64,000 bases of DNA from JALCSJ01 sp036788835. Its GTDB lineage: Bacteria; Bacillota; Negativicutes; Acidaminococcales; Acidaminococcaceae. Shown one piece after another: positions 1-8,375 of the stretch; position 1 is the stretch's first letter; every line of letters begins with the position of its first letter. Where the stretch lies: assembly GCA_036788835.1 (NCBI GenBank), contig DAIQMR010000009.1, positions 1 to 64,000 of the forward strand. Reading direction: 5' to 3'. Below the pieces are notes generated by a model. That model saw nothing but the letters and a program-made list of their open reading frames with translations. It had not been told where the DNA came from and searched no databases. The position numbers and the translations under genes were made by a program.

Positions 1-53
1 TTTTATTTGACTGAAAAAGAGCTTTTCTGGGGAAAAGAATCTGACGATTAACA

Positions 54-297
54 CTATCTCATCCTCCAGCCGCTGGCTCTTTCGCGTCTCAGCCACAAAC
101 TCGGCATTTTGGGGATTCGCTGATACTGCGTCAAAAGGGACTGACCGAGACTGGGATGAACCGAAATGTTCTATCTCATCCTCCAGCCGCTGGCTCTTTC
201 GCGTCTCAGCCACAAACTCGGCATTTTGGGGATTCGCTGATACTGCGTCAAAAGGGACTGACCGAGACTGAGATGAACCAAAATGTTCTATCCCATC
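54..297. repeat. 117-bp tandem repeat, two full units plus 10 bp
   Basis: Units 54-170 and 171-287 differ at only two positions. A third unit begins at 288 (ctatcccatc) and then diverges. The period is 39 codons, so one frame stays open and repeats a 39-residue peptide (an 80-codon ORF runs 156-398). That frame has no start codon or ribosome binding site ahead of the first unit, so I treat the region as a non-coding minisatellite. Confidence 0.85.
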
Positions 298-312
298 ATC
301 GTCAGTCCCTTT
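250..312. repeat. inverted repeat at the end of the tandem repeat
   Basis: The arm aaaagggactgac (250-262) is the exact reverse complement of gtcagtccctttt (300-312). The 37-nt loop contains the start of the broken third repeat unit. It could fold as RNA or mark a recombination end-point of the array. It lacks a clean terminator T-tract. Confidence 0.5.
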
Positions 313-363
313 TTCCTTGTCTAAGCGAAATCTTACCGCTTTTAGATTGGCTTAACTCCAGCA

Positions 364-392
364 TTGAAAAAAAGGTGCTGTTATTATATAAT
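364..392 (+). promoter_or_regulatory. sigma-A promoter of guaA
   Basis: TTGAAA (364-369) is followed after 17 bp by TATAAT (387-392). The guaA ribosome binding site GGGAGG (417-422) lies just downstream. No purine riboswitch motif is visible in the short leader. Confidence 0.7.
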
Positions 393-428
393 CTATAAAT
401 AGACTTAAATATAACGGGAGGTTTCTAA

Positions 429-1970
429 ATGGAAAATAAGAAGCATGAATTGGTCCTGGTAATTGATTTCGGCGCACAATACAGCCAGTTAATTGCCAGA
501 CGGGTACGCGAGTGCGGCGTATACTGTGAAATCGTTCCTTATTCTTATACCTTAGAAAAAATCATGGCTAAAGACCCTCAGGCAATTATCCTGTCCGGCG
601 GTCCCAATAGCGTATATGCAGAAAATACACCTAAACCGGACAAGGGCATCTTCAAAGCAGGCATTCCTATTCTTGGTATTTGCTACGGCCATCAGGTTAT
701 GGCTCAGGCGCTGGGAGGCAAAGTTGCTCATGCGGGTTCCGGGGAATATGGGAAAACTTCTATAGTTCTCCAAACAGATAATACATTGTTCAAAGGATTG
801 GAAGAACAAAATATTTGCTGGATGAGTCATCAGGACTATGTAGAAGAGGCTCCGGCCGGTTTCAAGGTAATGGCTGCTACCAGCGAATGTCCTGTGGCTG
901 CTATGATTAACGACGAAGACAAAATATATGGGGTCCAGTTCCATCCGGAAGTAATGCATACACCTTTTGGCAAACAAATGATGAAAAACTTCCTGTTTAA
1001 CATTTGCCAATTGTCCGGTGATTGGACTATGTCCTCCTTTGCTCAGAGAAAAATTGCTGAGATTAAAGAAAAAGTCGGTGACAAGAATGTTCTCTGTGCT
1101 ATGAGCGGTGGTGTAGATTCCTCGGTGGCGGCAGTACTGGTGCACAAAGCGGTGGGCAAGCAGTTGACCTGCGTATTCGTTGACCATGGTTTGCTCCGTA
1201 AAGACGAGGGTGACCAAGTGGAGAAGGTCTTCAAAGAAGACTTTGATATGAATATCATCAGAGTGAACGCTCAGGACAGATTCCTGGGCAAGCTTAAAGG
1301 TGTCAGCGAGCCGGAGAAGAAACGCAAAATTATCGGGGAAGAATTTATCCGTGTTTTCGAGGAAGAGTCCAAAAAAATCGGCCATGTAGATTATCTGGTT
1401 CAAGGAACAATTTATCCTGATGTTGTAGAATCGGGAACCGGCACCAGTGCTACCATTAAAAGCCATCATAACGTAGGCGGTCTGCCTAAGGACATGAATC
1501 TTAGCCTCATTGAGCCATTACGTGAATTATTTAAAGACGAAGTCCGTGCCGTAGGCGAAGAGCTGGGAATTCCTTCCAATCTGGTATGGCGTCAGCCTTT
1601 CCCGGGACCGGGTTTGGCCATTCGTATTCTGGGAGAAATCACTCCTGAGAAAATAACCATTGTGCGAGAAGCAGACGCCATCTTCCGTGATGAAATCGCT
1701 AAAGCAGGACTGGACAGGGAAATCTGGCAGTACTTTGCCTGCCTGCCTAATATCCGCAGCGTGGGTGTGATGGGGGATTTCAGGACCTATTCTAATACCG
1801 TGGCTCTGAGAGCCGTAACCAGTACAGACGGTATGACCAGTGATTGGGCTCATATTCCTTTCGCTGTTTTGGACATTGTGTCTCGTCGTATTGTGAACGA
1901 AGTGCCGGGTGTCAATAGAGTGGTGTACGATATTACCTCCAAACCGCCCGCGACAATTGAATGGGAATAA
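429..1970 (+). CDS. guaA: GMP synthase (glutamine-hydrolysing)
   Basis: Converts XMP to GMP using glutamine and ATP, the last step of guanine nucleotide synthesis in the cytoplasm. The 513-residue length is typical. The N-terminal class I amidotransferase shows the nucleophile in GICYGHQ (Cys85) and the His/Glu pair in FHPEV (172 and 174). The ATP pyrophosphatase domain has the PP-loop SGGVDSS (226-232), and the C-terminal dimerisation domain ends in the usual ATIEWE. The start is fixed by GGGAGG six bases upstream. It appears monocistronic, with its own promoter in front and a new promoter directly behind. Confidence 0.98.
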   Translation: MENKKHELVLVIDFGAQYSQLIARRVRECGVYCEIVPYSYTLEKIMAKDPQAIILSGGPNSVYAENTPKPDKGIFKAGIPILGICYGHQVMAQALGGKVAHAGSGEYGKTSIVLQTDNTLFKGLEEQNICWMSHQDYVEEAPAGFKVMAATSECPVAAMINDEDKIYGVQFHPEVMHTPFGKQMMKNFLFNICQLSGDWTMSSFAQRKIAEIKEKVGDKNVLCAMSGGVDSSVAAVLVHKAVGKQLTCVFVDHGLLRKDEGDQVEKVFKEDFDMNIIRVNAQDRFLGKLKGVSEPEKKRKIIGEEFIRVFEEESKKIGHVDYLVQGTIYPDVVESGTGTSATIKSHHNVGGLPKDMNLSLIEPLRELFKDEVRAVGEELGIPSNLVWRQPFPGPGLAIRILGEITPEKITIVREADAIFRDEIAKAGLDREIWQYFACLPNIRSVGVMGDFRTYSNTVALRAVTSTDGMTSDWAHIPFAVLDIVSRRIVNEVPGVNRVVYDITSKPPATIEWE

Positions 1971-1983
1971 ATTGTAACTTTTC

Positions 1984-2012
1984 TTGACATAGCTTTGTGA
2001 AATTGCTACAAT
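1984..2012 (+). promoter_or_regulatory. sigma-A promoter of the MATE gene
   Basis: TTGACA (1984-1989), 17-bp spacer, TACAAT (2007-2012). It starts 14 bp after the guaA stop codon and predicts a transcript starting near 2019. Confidence 0.75.
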
Positions 2013-2034
2013 AGCAACTGTTCATCGGAGGCTA

Positions 2035-2105
2035 AATACTCAATAGAAGTATTCAAACCGGATAAGATGGTGGGATGAGAAACCACTATTTTATCCGGTT
2101 TTTTT
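2035..2105 (+). terminator. structured leader with terminator-like hairpin ahead of MATE
   Basis: A small hairpin (AATACT 2035-2040 with AGTATT 2048-2053) is followed by a strong stem. AAACCGGATAA with ATGGT on the left (2055-2071) pairs with ACCACTAT and TTATCCGGTTT on the right (2082-2101), ending in seven T residues. Because it lies between a promoter and the gene, it looks like a transcription attenuator. I could not match it to a known riboswitch class. Confidence 0.65.
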
Positions 2106-2138
2106 GAGCAAAATTTGTAGTTGTAAGGAGTAGGTTTT

Positions 2139-3488
2139 ATGTCAAACAGCAATTTTACAGAAGGAAAAATATTAGGACCGTTATTCAAATTTGCTTTGCC
2201 CATACTAATGGCATTGTGCCTACAGGCTCTCTATGGGGCTGTAGATTTACTGGTTGTAGGTCAATTTGGCACTGCTGGTGACGTGTCTGCAGTAGCTACC
2301 GGCAGCCAGATGCTGCAGATGATTACAGTAGTAATTACAGGATTGGCCATGGGTACAACCATCCTTTTGGGGCAAACCATAGGTAAAGGCAAAAGGGAAG
2401 AAGCAGGGGATATAGTAGGCAGCAGTATAGTATTCTTTGCTATAGTAGCAGTCTTTCTGACGGTGCTGATGGCAGCGATTAACAGACCGTTCACGGTTAT
2501 TATGCAGGCGCCGCCTGAGGCATTTGACAAGACCAGAGCTTACGCCATGATTTGTTCACTGGGAATTGCCTTCATTGTGGCATATAACGTCTTGGGGAGC
2601 ATTCTGCGTGCCATAGGCGACTCTAAAACACCTCTTTATACAGTGTTCATGGCCAGCATTTTTAATGTAGCCGGAGATTTGCTGTTTGTGGCTGTGTTCC
2701 ACATGGGAGCAGCCGGAGCAGCCATTGCTACGGTTATGGCTCAGGCCCTCAGTGTTGTTCTGTGCCTGCTTTTCTTAAGAGAGAAAAAATTTGCTTTTCC
2801 TTTAAGCAAAAAGAATGTGCGTTTTCAAGGGTGGATTATTAAAAGAATTTTTAGCTTGGGATTTCCTGTGGCCTTGCAGGATGCCTTAGTGGGAGTATCA
2901 TTCTTGGCCATTAATTCCATTGTAAACAGTCTGGGTGTAGTTGCTTCTGCCGGAGTGGGAGTAGCAGAGAAAATCTGTGCTTTTATTATGTTGGTGCCTT
3001 CGTCTTTTTCCCAGTCACTGTCCGTTTTCGTAGCTCAAAATATAGGAGCTGGCAAAAGGACACGTGCCAGGGAAGCCATGTTCTGCGGTATGGGTATGTC
3101 TTTGCTGGCAGGATTTGTCATGGGGTACGGAGCATTTTTTCAGGGCAGCTTCTTTGCCGGGATTTTTACAGCCAATCAGGATATTATTTATGCCGCAGCC
3201 GATTATCTTAAGGCGTATGCTTTTGATACTTTGCTGGTTTCGTTTCTCTTCTGCTTCATTGGTTACTTTAACGGTTGCAGCCACACTAAGCTTGTGATGA
3301 TTCAGGGTATTATGGGAGCCTTTTTAGTCCGCATACCTGTTTCATACTACATGAGCAAACTGCCGGACACATCACTGTTCAAAATCGGTCTGGCCACACC
3401 CTGTTCTACGGTAGTACAAATTATTTTCTGCACCGTGGTATTCACATATCTAATAAAGAAAGAGCAGAAAAAAGTAAGCGTAAAATAG
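2139..3488 (+). CDS. MATE-family multidrug/cation efflux transporter
   Basis: A 449-residue inner-membrane protein with about twelve hydrophobic segments in two similar halves, as in DinF/NorM-type MATE exporters. The N-terminal LFKFALPILMALCLQALYG and the YGAVDLLVVGQ segment are typical. These proteins expel cationic drugs or metabolites using sodium or proton gradients; the substrate cannot be told from sequence. AAGGAG precedes the ATG by about eight bases. It is the first of three MATE genes in the window (also 28973 and 44164) and the only one behind an attenuator-like leader. Confidence 0.92.
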   Translation: MSNSNFTEGKILGPLFKFALPILMALCLQALYGAVDLLVVGQFGTAGDVSAVATGSQMLQMITVVITGLAMGTTILLGQTIGKGKREEAGDIVGSSIVFFAIVAVFLTVLMAAINRPFTVIMQAPPEAFDKTRAYAMICSLGIAFIVAYNVLGSILRAIGDSKTPLYTVFMASIFNVAGDLLFVAVFHMGAAGAAIATVMAQALSVVLCLLFLREKKFAFPLSKKNVRFQGWIIKRIFSLGFPVALQDALVGVSFLAINSIVNSLGVVASAGVGVAEKICAFIMLVPSSFSQSLSVFVAQNIGAGKRTRAREAMFCGMGMSLLAGFVMGYGAFFQGSFFAGIFTANQDIIYAAADYLKAYAFDTLLVSFLFCFIGYFNGCSHTKLVMIQGIMGAFLVRIPVSYYMSKLPDTSLFKIGLATPCSTVVQIIFCTVVFTYLIKKEQKKVSVK

Positions 3489-3617
3489 TTCAAAGTCTTT
3501 TATGTGAATGATGACAAAGTATGCACAACCAACGCAAACGTTATGAACCTTATATTGTGCTATAATATTTATATATCTTGTGTTCGATGAAATCATAAAT
3601 ATAAGGAGTGAGAGTAT

Positions 3618-4655
3618 ATGGAAGGCATGATGAAATGCGTGATTAAAGCAGCTCCCGGTGCAGGGAATCTGGAATTGGCAGAAAAACCAATACCGCAAAT
3701 CGGGCCTAATGATGTTCTGATTAAAATTAAGGCAGCAGCTATTTGCGGGACGGATGTTCATATTAAAAACTGGAACGAATTTGCCAGCTCACGGATGGTT
3801 CCACCTATGATTATCGGGCATGAACTGTCCGGAGAAGTAGTGGAAAAAGGGGAACTTGTTAAGCAGATTGAGCTAGGTGATGCAGTTGCTGTTGAGACAC
3901 ACATTGTTTGTCACGTTTGCGATACGTGCCGGAACGGCAATGAACATGTTTGCCCCAATACTAAGGTTGTTGGCGTAAGCCGCGATGGTGCTTTTGCCGA
4001 ATATATAAGCGTTCCGGCGGAAAATGCCATTGTTTTCAAAAAGTTTTCCAGCTGGGAAGTACTGAGTTTAATGGAGCCTTTTGTAGCATCTGTTCATGCG
4101 GCAACCCAATTTTCCGTAGTAGGTAAGACCGTGGCAGTCAGTGGTTGCGGACCGCTGGGCGATATGGGGATTGCAGTAGCCAAATTCTGCGGTGCAGCCA
4201 AGGTTATTGCTTTGGAACCGAATGCCAGCCGTGGGAAATTGGCTTTAGAGATTGGCGCAGATGCTCTTGTAGATCCTGTTAAAGAAGATGTTAACAAGGC
4301 AGTTCCTGCCGCTAACGATGGTAATAAAGTTGATATAGTGCTGGACTATTCCGGCAACGTAGGAGCTATTGCAGCCAGTATCGGTTATATTCAACCGGAA
4401 GGACAAATCGCAGTTCTTGGTTTGTCTGGCAAAAACCTTTCTTTCCAACTGGATAAATTCGTGTATAGCGGTCTAACTCTGAAAGGCATAGCCGGCCGTC
4501 GTATGTACAAAGACTGGGTTACAGCTAAAGGGTTGTTAGCAGGAGGCTTGGATTTAAGCAAGATAGTCAGCCATAAATTACCCATGTCAGAGTTCCAAGA
4601 AGGATTACGCTTAATGGAAGTCGGAGAATGCTGTAAGTGTGTATTAATACCGTAG
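3618..4655 (+). CDS. tdh: zinc-dependent dehydrogenase, probably L-threonine 3-dehydrogenase
   Basis: A 345-residue medium-chain dehydrogenase. The catalytic zinc ligands are Cys43 (in CGTDVH) and His68-Glu69 (GHE). The structural zinc site is Cys98, 101, 104 and 112, and the NAD fold carries GCGPLG near residue 177. The C-terminal GRRMYKDW segment followed by GLDLSKIVSHKL closely resembles the GREMFETW and GLDLSPIITHRF segments of E. coli Tdh, which oxidises threonine to 2-amino-3-ketobutyrate. No kbl (glycine acetyltransferase) is adjacent, so a polyol or other hydroxyacid substrate remains possible. AAGGAG sits nine bases before the ATG. Confidence 0.8.
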   Translation: MEGMMKCVIKAAPGAGNLELAEKPIPQIGPNDVLIKIKAAAICGTDVHIKNWNEFASSRMVPPMIIGHELSGEVVEKGELVKQIELGDAVAVETHIVCHVCDTCRNGNEHVCPNTKVVGVSRDGAFAEYISVPAENAIVFKKFSSWEVLSLMEPFVASVHAATQFSVVGKTVAVSGCGPLGDMGIAVAKFCGAAKVIALEPNASRGKLALEIGADALVDPVKEDVNKAVPAANDGNKVDIVLDYSGNVGAIAASIGYIQPEGQIAVLGLSGKNLSFQLDKFVYSGLTLKGIAGRRMYKDWVTAKGLLAGGLDLSKIVSHKLPMSEFQEGLRLMEVGECCKCVLIP

Positions 4656-4682
4656 TATATAGTTGCACGGCAGGAAAACCAC

Positions 4683-4752
4683 AGTATATACTCTCGCCAC
4701 TTAATCACTATGTGATTCAAGGTGGAGGCTTCTTGACAATGTTTAGATAAAT
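4683..4752 (+). repeat. dispersed palindromic repeat, copy 1
   Basis: The core atactctcgccacttaatc leads into the small palindrome AATCAC-tat-GTGATT and ends with cttgacaatgtttagataaa (4732-4751). The last 20 bases recur exactly in copy 2 (27223-27242). The core recurs in inverted orientation in copy 3 (41238-41289). Confidence 0.7.
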
Positions 4753-4773
4753 ATCATAATAAAAATTATGCCG

Positions 4774-4860
4774 TTGACATAAAGAGAAAAGTAGATTATT
4801 ATAATAAACATATAGACAGCAGAGACGCTTGAACGTAAAAATTCAAGTGTCTCTTTTTTA
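4774..4860 (+). promoter_or_regulatory. promoter immediately followed by a terminator-like hairpin
   Basis: TTGACA (4774-4779), 17 bp, TATTAT (4797-4802), then a hairpin starting about 10 bp after the predicted transcript start. AGAGACGCTTGAA (4821-4833) pairs with TTCAAGTGTCTCT (4842-4854) before a T-tract. This would either attenuate the symporter gene or release an RNA of about 50 nt. Confidence 0.6.
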
Positions 4861-4879
4861 AAAAACATGAGGGGGATTT

Positions 4880-6343
4880 ATGATGAGTGGATCAGGGATT
4901 ATTGGAGCAATTGTTTTAGTGTACATGGCTTTGATGTTGTTTATTGGTTGGTATTCTCAAACCAAAATTTCATCAAACAGCGATTTCATGGTGGCAGGAC
5001 GTAGGCTGGGACCTGTTTTAATGGCAGGAACTTTGGCCGCTACAGAAATAGGCGGCGGCAGCTCTCTGGGCGTTGTACAGCAGGGCATGGATAAATATGG
5101 TATCAGCGCAGCCTGGTATGTTATTTCCATGGGATTGGCTTTCGTTATTCTATCCTTTTTGGCACCTAAGTTCCGTGCGGCCAATGTGAAGACAGTGCCG
5201 GAATATTTTCGCCGTCGGTATGGTAAGGGTGCCGGTCTTATTACTGCAATTATTATGTTTTTACCTTTAATAGGCTTAACAGCCGGCCAAATGATTGCTT
5301 CTGCGGTTATTTTGTCCACTATTATGGGCATTAGTTTTGACATTTCCGTTATAGCTGTTTGCATTATTGTTACAGTATATTCTGTTATGGGTGGTATGTG
5401 GAGTGTTACCCTTACAGACTTTGTTCAGGTTTTCTTTATTGTAGTAGGTATGGCGATTGCTATTCCTTATGCTGTAGATTTAGCAGGAGGCTGGGATAAA
5501 GTGGTGGCTTCTGTTCCTGCCACGGAATTTGATGTTTTCCATGGATATGGGATTACCGATATTATAGCTTTAACTATCATGTATATTACGACTTTTACGG
5601 TTGGGCAGGAGGCTGTATCCCGCTATTATTCCGCCAGAGATGGGAAGGCGGCACAACAGGGTTCTATTGTTGCGGCTCTTATTAACTTTATTTATGGTTT
5701 TATTCCGGCCATTTTAGGGGTTATTGTTCTGGCCCTAATCAATATGGGTTCCTTCAGTGCTCAGGAGTTTGCTAAAGTCGGTTCCCGCTATGCATTGCCT
5801 ATTTTGGCCCAGGAAGCCATGCCTCCTGTGATTTGCGGTGTCTTGTTTGCCGGTATTATTTCCGCTACCATGTCCAGTGCGGACTCGGATTTACTGGGCG
5901 CAGGTTCAATTTTTGCCAATGATATTTATAGAGAAGTAATCAAACCGGAAGCTACGGATAAAGAAGTAATGAGAGTGGCACAGATTGTTATGGTGGCCAG
6001 TGGGGGGCTTTCCTTGGTGGTTGCGCTGCTTAATACTTCAAGCATTATCACAATATTAATGTTCTCCTTCACACTCCGTGCGGCCGGAGCCTTCTTCCCA
6101 TATGTAATGGGTCATTACTGGAAAGGTGCCTCTTTGGCCGGAACCATTGCTTCTCTTATAGGTGGTACTGTAGTGGTAGTTTATTTGGAAAAAATTTCTA
6201 AAGGTATGCTTTTTGGTGTCAAAGTTGGCCAGCCGATTTTGCCCGGTCTTTTGGTGGCTTTAATTGCTTTCGTGGTGTTTTCTAAATTATTCCCACCCAA
6301 GGAATTCACTACTGAATTGGCTCCTGATGCTCATGAATCATAA
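4880..6343 (+). CDS. sodium:solute symporter (SSS family)
   Basis: A 487-residue inner-membrane protein with about 13 transmembrane segments. The SSS fingerprint is visible in SDFMVAGRRLGPVLMAGT near residue 35 and in FAGIISATMSSADSDLLGAG around residue 330. The family imports organic acids, sugars, proline or pantothenate with sodium; the substrate here is not defined. GAGGGGGA precedes the ATG. It stands alone between an attenuator-like hairpin and a very strong downstream terminator. Confidence 0.9.
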   Translation: MMSGSGIIGAIVLVYMALMLFIGWYSQTKISSNSDFMVAGRRLGPVLMAGTLAATEIGGGSSLGVVQQGMDKYGISAAWYVISMGLAFVILSFLAPKFRAANVKTVPEYFRRRYGKGAGLITAIIMFLPLIGLTAGQMIASAVILSTIMGISFDISVIAVCIIVTVYSVMGGMWSVTLTDFVQVFFIVVGMAIAIPYAVDLAGGWDKVVASVPATEFDVFHGYGITDIIALTIMYITTFTVGQEAVSRYYSARDGKAAQQGSIVAALINFIYGFIPAILGVIVLALINMGSFSAQEFAKVGSRYALPILAQEAMPPVICGVLFAGIISATMSSADSDLLGAGSIFANDIYREVIKPEATDKEVMRVAQIVMVASGGLSLVVALLNTSSIITILMFSFTLRAAGAFFPYVMGHYWKGASLAGTIASLIGGTVVVVYLEKISKGMLFGVKVGQPILPGLLVALIAFVVFSKLFPPKEFTTELAPDAHES

Positions 6344-6360
6344 TTATACAAAAGAATAAG

Positions 6361-6470
6361 CACTGTTAAGAAGCAAAGAAAATGCTCGTTGCCGGAGGAA
6401 GACTTCCGGGAAAAGAGTGAACAAAGGGCCGGCCCTTTTGTTCACTCTTTTCTTGTCTTCTTAAATAGTG
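6361..6470 (+). terminator. nested palindrome with strong terminator stem
   Basis: The inner stem aaaagagtgaacaaagggcc (6411-6430) pairs with ggcccttttgttcactctttt (6431-6451) with one bulge. The outer arms cactgttaagaag (6361-6373) and cttcttaaatagtg (6457-6470) also pair, and a further small hairpin (ccggagg/cttccgg) sits between. The inner stem can terminate the symporter transcript. The outer pairing makes the whole 110 bp one folded unit. No M-box magnesium riboswitch was recognised before mgtE. Confidence 0.7.
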
Positions 6471-6518
6471 TAGAATATGGATAGGCGTTAAAATAACATG
6501 TAAAGCCGGGTGATGACT

Positions 6519-7856
6519 ATGGAACAATTACAAGAATTGTTAAAGGATAATAAAATACATGAGTTACGAAGTCGCCTGAGTGATAAAAATGTTATAGATA
6601 TTGCCGAATTTTGCAATGAGCTCACTGAAGAAGAGTGCATGAAGCTATTCAGGTTCCTGCCCAAGGCAGTCTGCGCCGATGTGTTTGCCCATCTGGATTC
6701 TGCCAAGCAGAAAAAAATACTAGAAAGCATTACCGATAGTGAAATGACTTACCTGATTAATGATCTGGCTATTGATGATGCGGTAGATGTGGTTGAGGAA
6801 ATGCCTGCCAATATTGTGGCAAAAATTTTACAGGTATCCGAGCCTGATACCAGAAAACTAATCAACCAGTATTTGAAATACCCGGATAATAGCGCCGGCA
6901 GCGTTATGACGGCAGAATATATTTCTATTAAAAACGATATGAATGTAGGACAGGCTCTGGCCCAAATTAAAGAAGAGGGGCAGGATAGCGCTGCTTTTGA
7001 CAATTGCTATGTTATAGATGGTCAGCGTACTTTGCTGGGATTTATCCCCTTTAAGACACTGGTTTTCGGCAATGATGATTTATCTGTGGCTAAGGTCATG
7101 GACAAAGACGTGGTCAGTGCCCAGACTAATATGGACAGAGAACAGGTGGCAGAACTTTTCAGAAAATATGATTTAACATCTCTGCCTATTGTGGATACGG
7201 AAAACCGCTTGGTTGGCATTATTACTGTTGATGATATCGTGGACGTAATTGATGAAGAAAATACCGAAGATTTCCATAAGATGTCCGCTATGACGCCTTC
7301 AGATACAGACTATATGGATGCAGGGATATTTAATTTAGCCAAGCATAGAATACTGTGGCTCATGGTTTTAATGTTGTCGGCAACCTTTACCGGTAATATT
7401 ATCCGCAAATATGAAGATGTGCTTCAGTCAGTAGTATTGCTGGCAGCATATATTCCCATGCTTATGGATACCGGCGGTAATGCCGGTTCTCAGTCGGCTA
7501 CATTGGTAATTCGTGGGTTGGCACTGGGTGAAATTGAAATTAAAGATTTGCCGGAAATTATCTGGAAAGAATTTGGGGTAAGTATAGTAGTGGGCGTGGC
7601 TTTGGCAGTGGTTAATTTTATCAGGATTATGCTTTTTGACCATGTTGCTCCCTTGGTCGCCATGGTAGTATGCATTAGCTTATTCTGCACGGTCATTCTG
7701 GCGGAAATCGTGGGCGGTATGCTGCCTATCCTGGCCAAGGCCTGTCACCTTGACCCGGCTATTATGGCCAGTCCCTTGATTACCACCATTGTAGATGCCT
7801 GCGCCTTACTGATTTTCTTCGGACTTTCTACGCATATTTTGCATTTAGCCTATTAG
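6519..7856 (+). CDS. mgtE: magnesium transporter MgtE
   Basis: A 445-residue magnesium channel/transporter of the inner membrane. It has an N-terminal helical superhelix domain (about 1-125), a CBS pair (about 130-255, including IVDTENRLVGIITVDDI) that senses cytosolic magnesium, and a C-terminal five-helix pore with the conserved DTGGNAGSQSATLVIRG segment. In-frame GTG 6510 and ATG 6513 are alternative starts; no strong ribosome binding site separates them. Length matches the family. Confidence 0.95.
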   Translation: MEQLQELLKDNKIHELRSRLSDKNVIDIAEFCNELTEEECMKLFRFLPKAVCADVFAHLDSAKQKKILESITDSEMTYLINDLAIDDAVDVVEEMPANIVAKILQVSEPDTRKLINQYLKYPDNSAGSVMTAEYISIKNDMNVGQALAQIKEEGQDSAAFDNCYVIDGQRTLLGFIPFKTLVFGNDDLSVAKVMDKDVVSAQTNMDREQVAELFRKYDLTSLPIVDTENRLVGIITVDDIVDVIDEENTEDFHKMSAMTPSDTDYMDAGIFNLAKHRILWLMVLMLSATFTGNIIRKYEDVLQSVVLLAAYIPMLMDTGGNAGSQSATLVIRGLALGEIEIKDLPEIIWKEFGVSIVVGVALAVVNFIRIMLFDHVAPLVAMVVCISLFCTVILAEIVGGMLPILAKACHLDPAIMASPLITTIVDACALLIFFGLSTHILHLAY

Positions 7857-7940
7857 AATGTGCTAGTTTGGGTATGGTACTGCTTTGTTGCTTTTTTTCT
7901 TGCTTGTTATTTGCTATAATATGAAGGCGAGGTGGAGGGT

Positions 7941-8372
7941 ATGTTAAAGGTGCGGTTTGTTATAGATATCGCTATGGCAATATGCTGGTTTTTAACATTG
8001 AAATATAAACTGTTATGGGCAGGGCACGAATACGTGGGTATGCTGCTTTTTGTTTTGTTTATCATACATATTGTTTTAAACAGACGCTGGTTTGCTAATC
8101 TGGGTAAAGGCACTTATAACAGAGCACGAACCTTACGGACTGTTATTAACATAGGTTTACTGGTAACCATGATTACTGTTATATTTTCTGCGCCATTTAT
8201 TGCCAGGACTTTTGAGATTGGCGCAAAAGGTTATCTGAGCTGGCCGGTCCTAAAAATGCTGGAAGGTTTGCACAAAGGTGCCGGGAAGCTTGGTTGTGCC
8301 TTAATGGTAGTGCATATGTTTTTACACATACCATTTTTTAAAAATATTTTGCGAAAGGGGAAAACTAATTAA
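7941..8372 (+). CDS. small four-helix membrane protein, DUF4405-like
   Basis: A 143-residue protein with four hydrophobic helices and histidines at helix ends (HEYVG, FIIHIVL, MLEGLHKG, VVHMFLHIP). This is the layout of DUF4405/cytochrome b561-like proteins, which suggests a b-type haem or metal site; that role is inference. A GTG at 7932 is in frame, but AGGTGGAGG lies directly before the ATG at 7941, so I chose the latter. It is only a few bases upstream of mntP and probably cotranscribed. A TATAAT (7915-7920) lies upstream. Confidence 0.7.
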   Translation: MLKVRFVIDIAMAICWFLTLKYKLLWAGHEYVGMLLFVLFIIHIVLNRRWFANLGKGTYNRARTLRTVINIGLLVTMITVIFSAPFIARTFEIGAKGYLSWPVLKMLEGLHKGAGKLGCALMVVHMFLHIPFFKNILRKGKTN

Positions 8373-8375
8373 AGC

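Noticed and set aside
156..398. 80-codon ORF across the tandem repeat
   Set aside because: It consists of the repeat unit and a run-out, has no ribosome binding site and overlaps the guaA promoter.
552..1469. 305-codon minus-strand ORF inside guaA
   Set aside because: Lies antisense to a clearly conserved gene, has no recognisable motifs and is a shadow of its codon usage.
2013..2138. Purine, guanidine, THF or fluoride riboswitch before the MATE gene
   Set aside because: None of the conserved core sequences of these classes was seen; left as an unassigned leader.
6344..6518. Possible M-box magnesium riboswitch before mgtE
   Set aside because: The conserved M-box core could not be found; the structure is accounted for by nested palindromes.
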